Of a stretch of 13,381 nt of DNA, positions 12,919 to 13,381 are shown one piece after another. The position numbers were made by a program, and so were the translations under genes. The stretch's first letter is position 1; each line of letters starts with the position of its first letter. Source of the DNA: an uncultured Dokdonia sp. (GTDB lineage: Bacteria > Bacteroidota > Bacteroidia > Flavobacteriales > Flavobacteriaceae). Location of the stretch: positions 1-13,381 of the forward strand of contig CAKZKZ010000166.1 of NCBI GenBank assembly GCA_937124495.1, written 5' to 3'. Below the pieces are notes generated by a model. The model worked only from the letters and a program-made list of their open reading frames with translations. It ran no database searches and was not told where the DNA came from.

Positions 12919-13381
12919 ATGAATAAAATTACGCTTACTATTCTCTTCTCTTTTTTTGTCTCTATACTCTCTGCACAGATTGTAGGTACTGTACGTGATG
13001 ATAAGGGAGAAACCCTTCCATTTGTAAATATATATCTAGAAGGTTCTCAAGAAGGAACTACCACCAATGGTGATGGCGAATATGAATTAGACGTATTAGG
13101 TTCTGGAGCAGGAAGGAATGCCACGTCTCAAACCTATACAGTCGTATTTCAGTTTTTAGGATTCACGACCGTACGTAAAGAAATCACCACAAAAAATTCT
13201 CGATACACGCTAGATGTCGAATTAATTGCAGAAACGACATCGCTCGATGAGGTTGTTGTAGAGGCAGGCGTAAACCCTGCCGATAGAGTGATACGTGCTG
13301 CGATTGCCAATAGAAAAATCAACTTAGATAAATTGAGCGAGTATACTGCAAATTTTTACTCAAGAGGGCTCTGGCAAGTTA
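12919..13381 (+). CDS. CarboxypepD_reg-like / DUF5686-type envelope protein, N-terminal part
   Basis: The frame is open to the window end (154 complete codons). A signal peptide, MNKITLTILFSFFVSILSAQ, is followed at residues 21-110 by a carboxypeptidase-regulatory-like beta-sandwich: IVGTVRDDKGETLPFVNIYLEGSQEGTTTNGDGEYEL...VVFQFLGFTTVRKEI. Then LDEVVVEAGVNPADRVIRAAIANRKINLDKL begins the pattern of DUF5686 proteins (NPA-x-x-VIR-x-AI-x-NRK). Full-length relatives run to about 800 residues and are predicted outer-membrane barrel-like proteins, so most of the gene lies outside the window. This is not a complete SusC/TonB receptor start, because no plug motif follows the VVV segment. Upstream, GTTTCTTTGAAAC (12887-12899) is a small inverted repeat that overlaps a weak -7-like TTTCTTTG. 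Confidence 0.85.
   Translation, partial: MNKITLTILFSFFVSILSAQIVGTVRDDKGETLPFVNIYLEGSQEGTTTNGDGEYELDVLGSGAGRNATSQTYTVVFQFLGFTTVRKEITTKNSRYTLDVELIAETTSLDEVVVEAGVNPADRVIRAAIANRKINLDKLSEYTANFYSRGLWQV

Overview
The window looks like chromosomal DNA of a marine-type Flavobacteriaceae (Bacteroidota). It is AT-rich, genes start without Shine-Dalgarno sequences, and many products are lipoproteins or end their signal peptide in ...AQ/...SQ. Family content (DUF4386, DUF6503-like, CarboxypepD_reg+DUF5686-like, short Crp/Fnr proteins with an ETLSR helix) is typical of the phylum. A recurring palindrome with core CGCTTTCGCGAAAGCG suggests a Dokdonia-like genus; that placement is from memory and inference. 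I see no tRNA, rRNA, CRISPR array, prophage or insertion sequence.

Layout. Positions 1-5174 are all on the minus strand: the N-terminal part of a secreted protein cut by the window edge, a seven-bladed Reg_prop beta-propeller lipoprotein, a DUF4386 membrane protein, a 37-aa cysteine-rich lipoprotein, a small secreted protein, a PhzF-like protein lacking the usual catalytic Glu, and an XRE regulator fused to a DUF4870-like membrane domain. The last of these is divergent from a CPBP intramembrane protease at 5414-6064. Next comes a plus-strand cluster (6366-8747): hotdog acyl-CoA thioesterase, Crp/Fnr-type regulator, six-TM protein and SAM methyltransferase. A 44-aa membrane protein with a strong terminator follows, then about 400 bases without genes but with striking inverted and direct repeats. 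The rest holds a histidine-phosphatase lipoprotein (+), a convergent DUF6503-like lipoprotein (-), smpB (+), a second DUF4386 protein (+) and the start of a DUF5686-like outer-membrane/periplasmic protein (+) that leaves the window.

How parts may work together. The clearest regulatory link is a perfect FNR-type box (TTGAT-N4-ATCAA, 7325-7338) between the Crp/Fnr regulator and the membrane protein/methyltransferase pair. The regulator carries the ETxSR recognition-helix pattern used by FNR to read this half-site. A second possible unit is the membrane-tethered XRE regulator beside the CPBP protease, with three phased GTCAT repeats between them. I found no clear evidence for a large novel defence or mobile system; most of the window is ordinary chromosome with several small overlooked elements.
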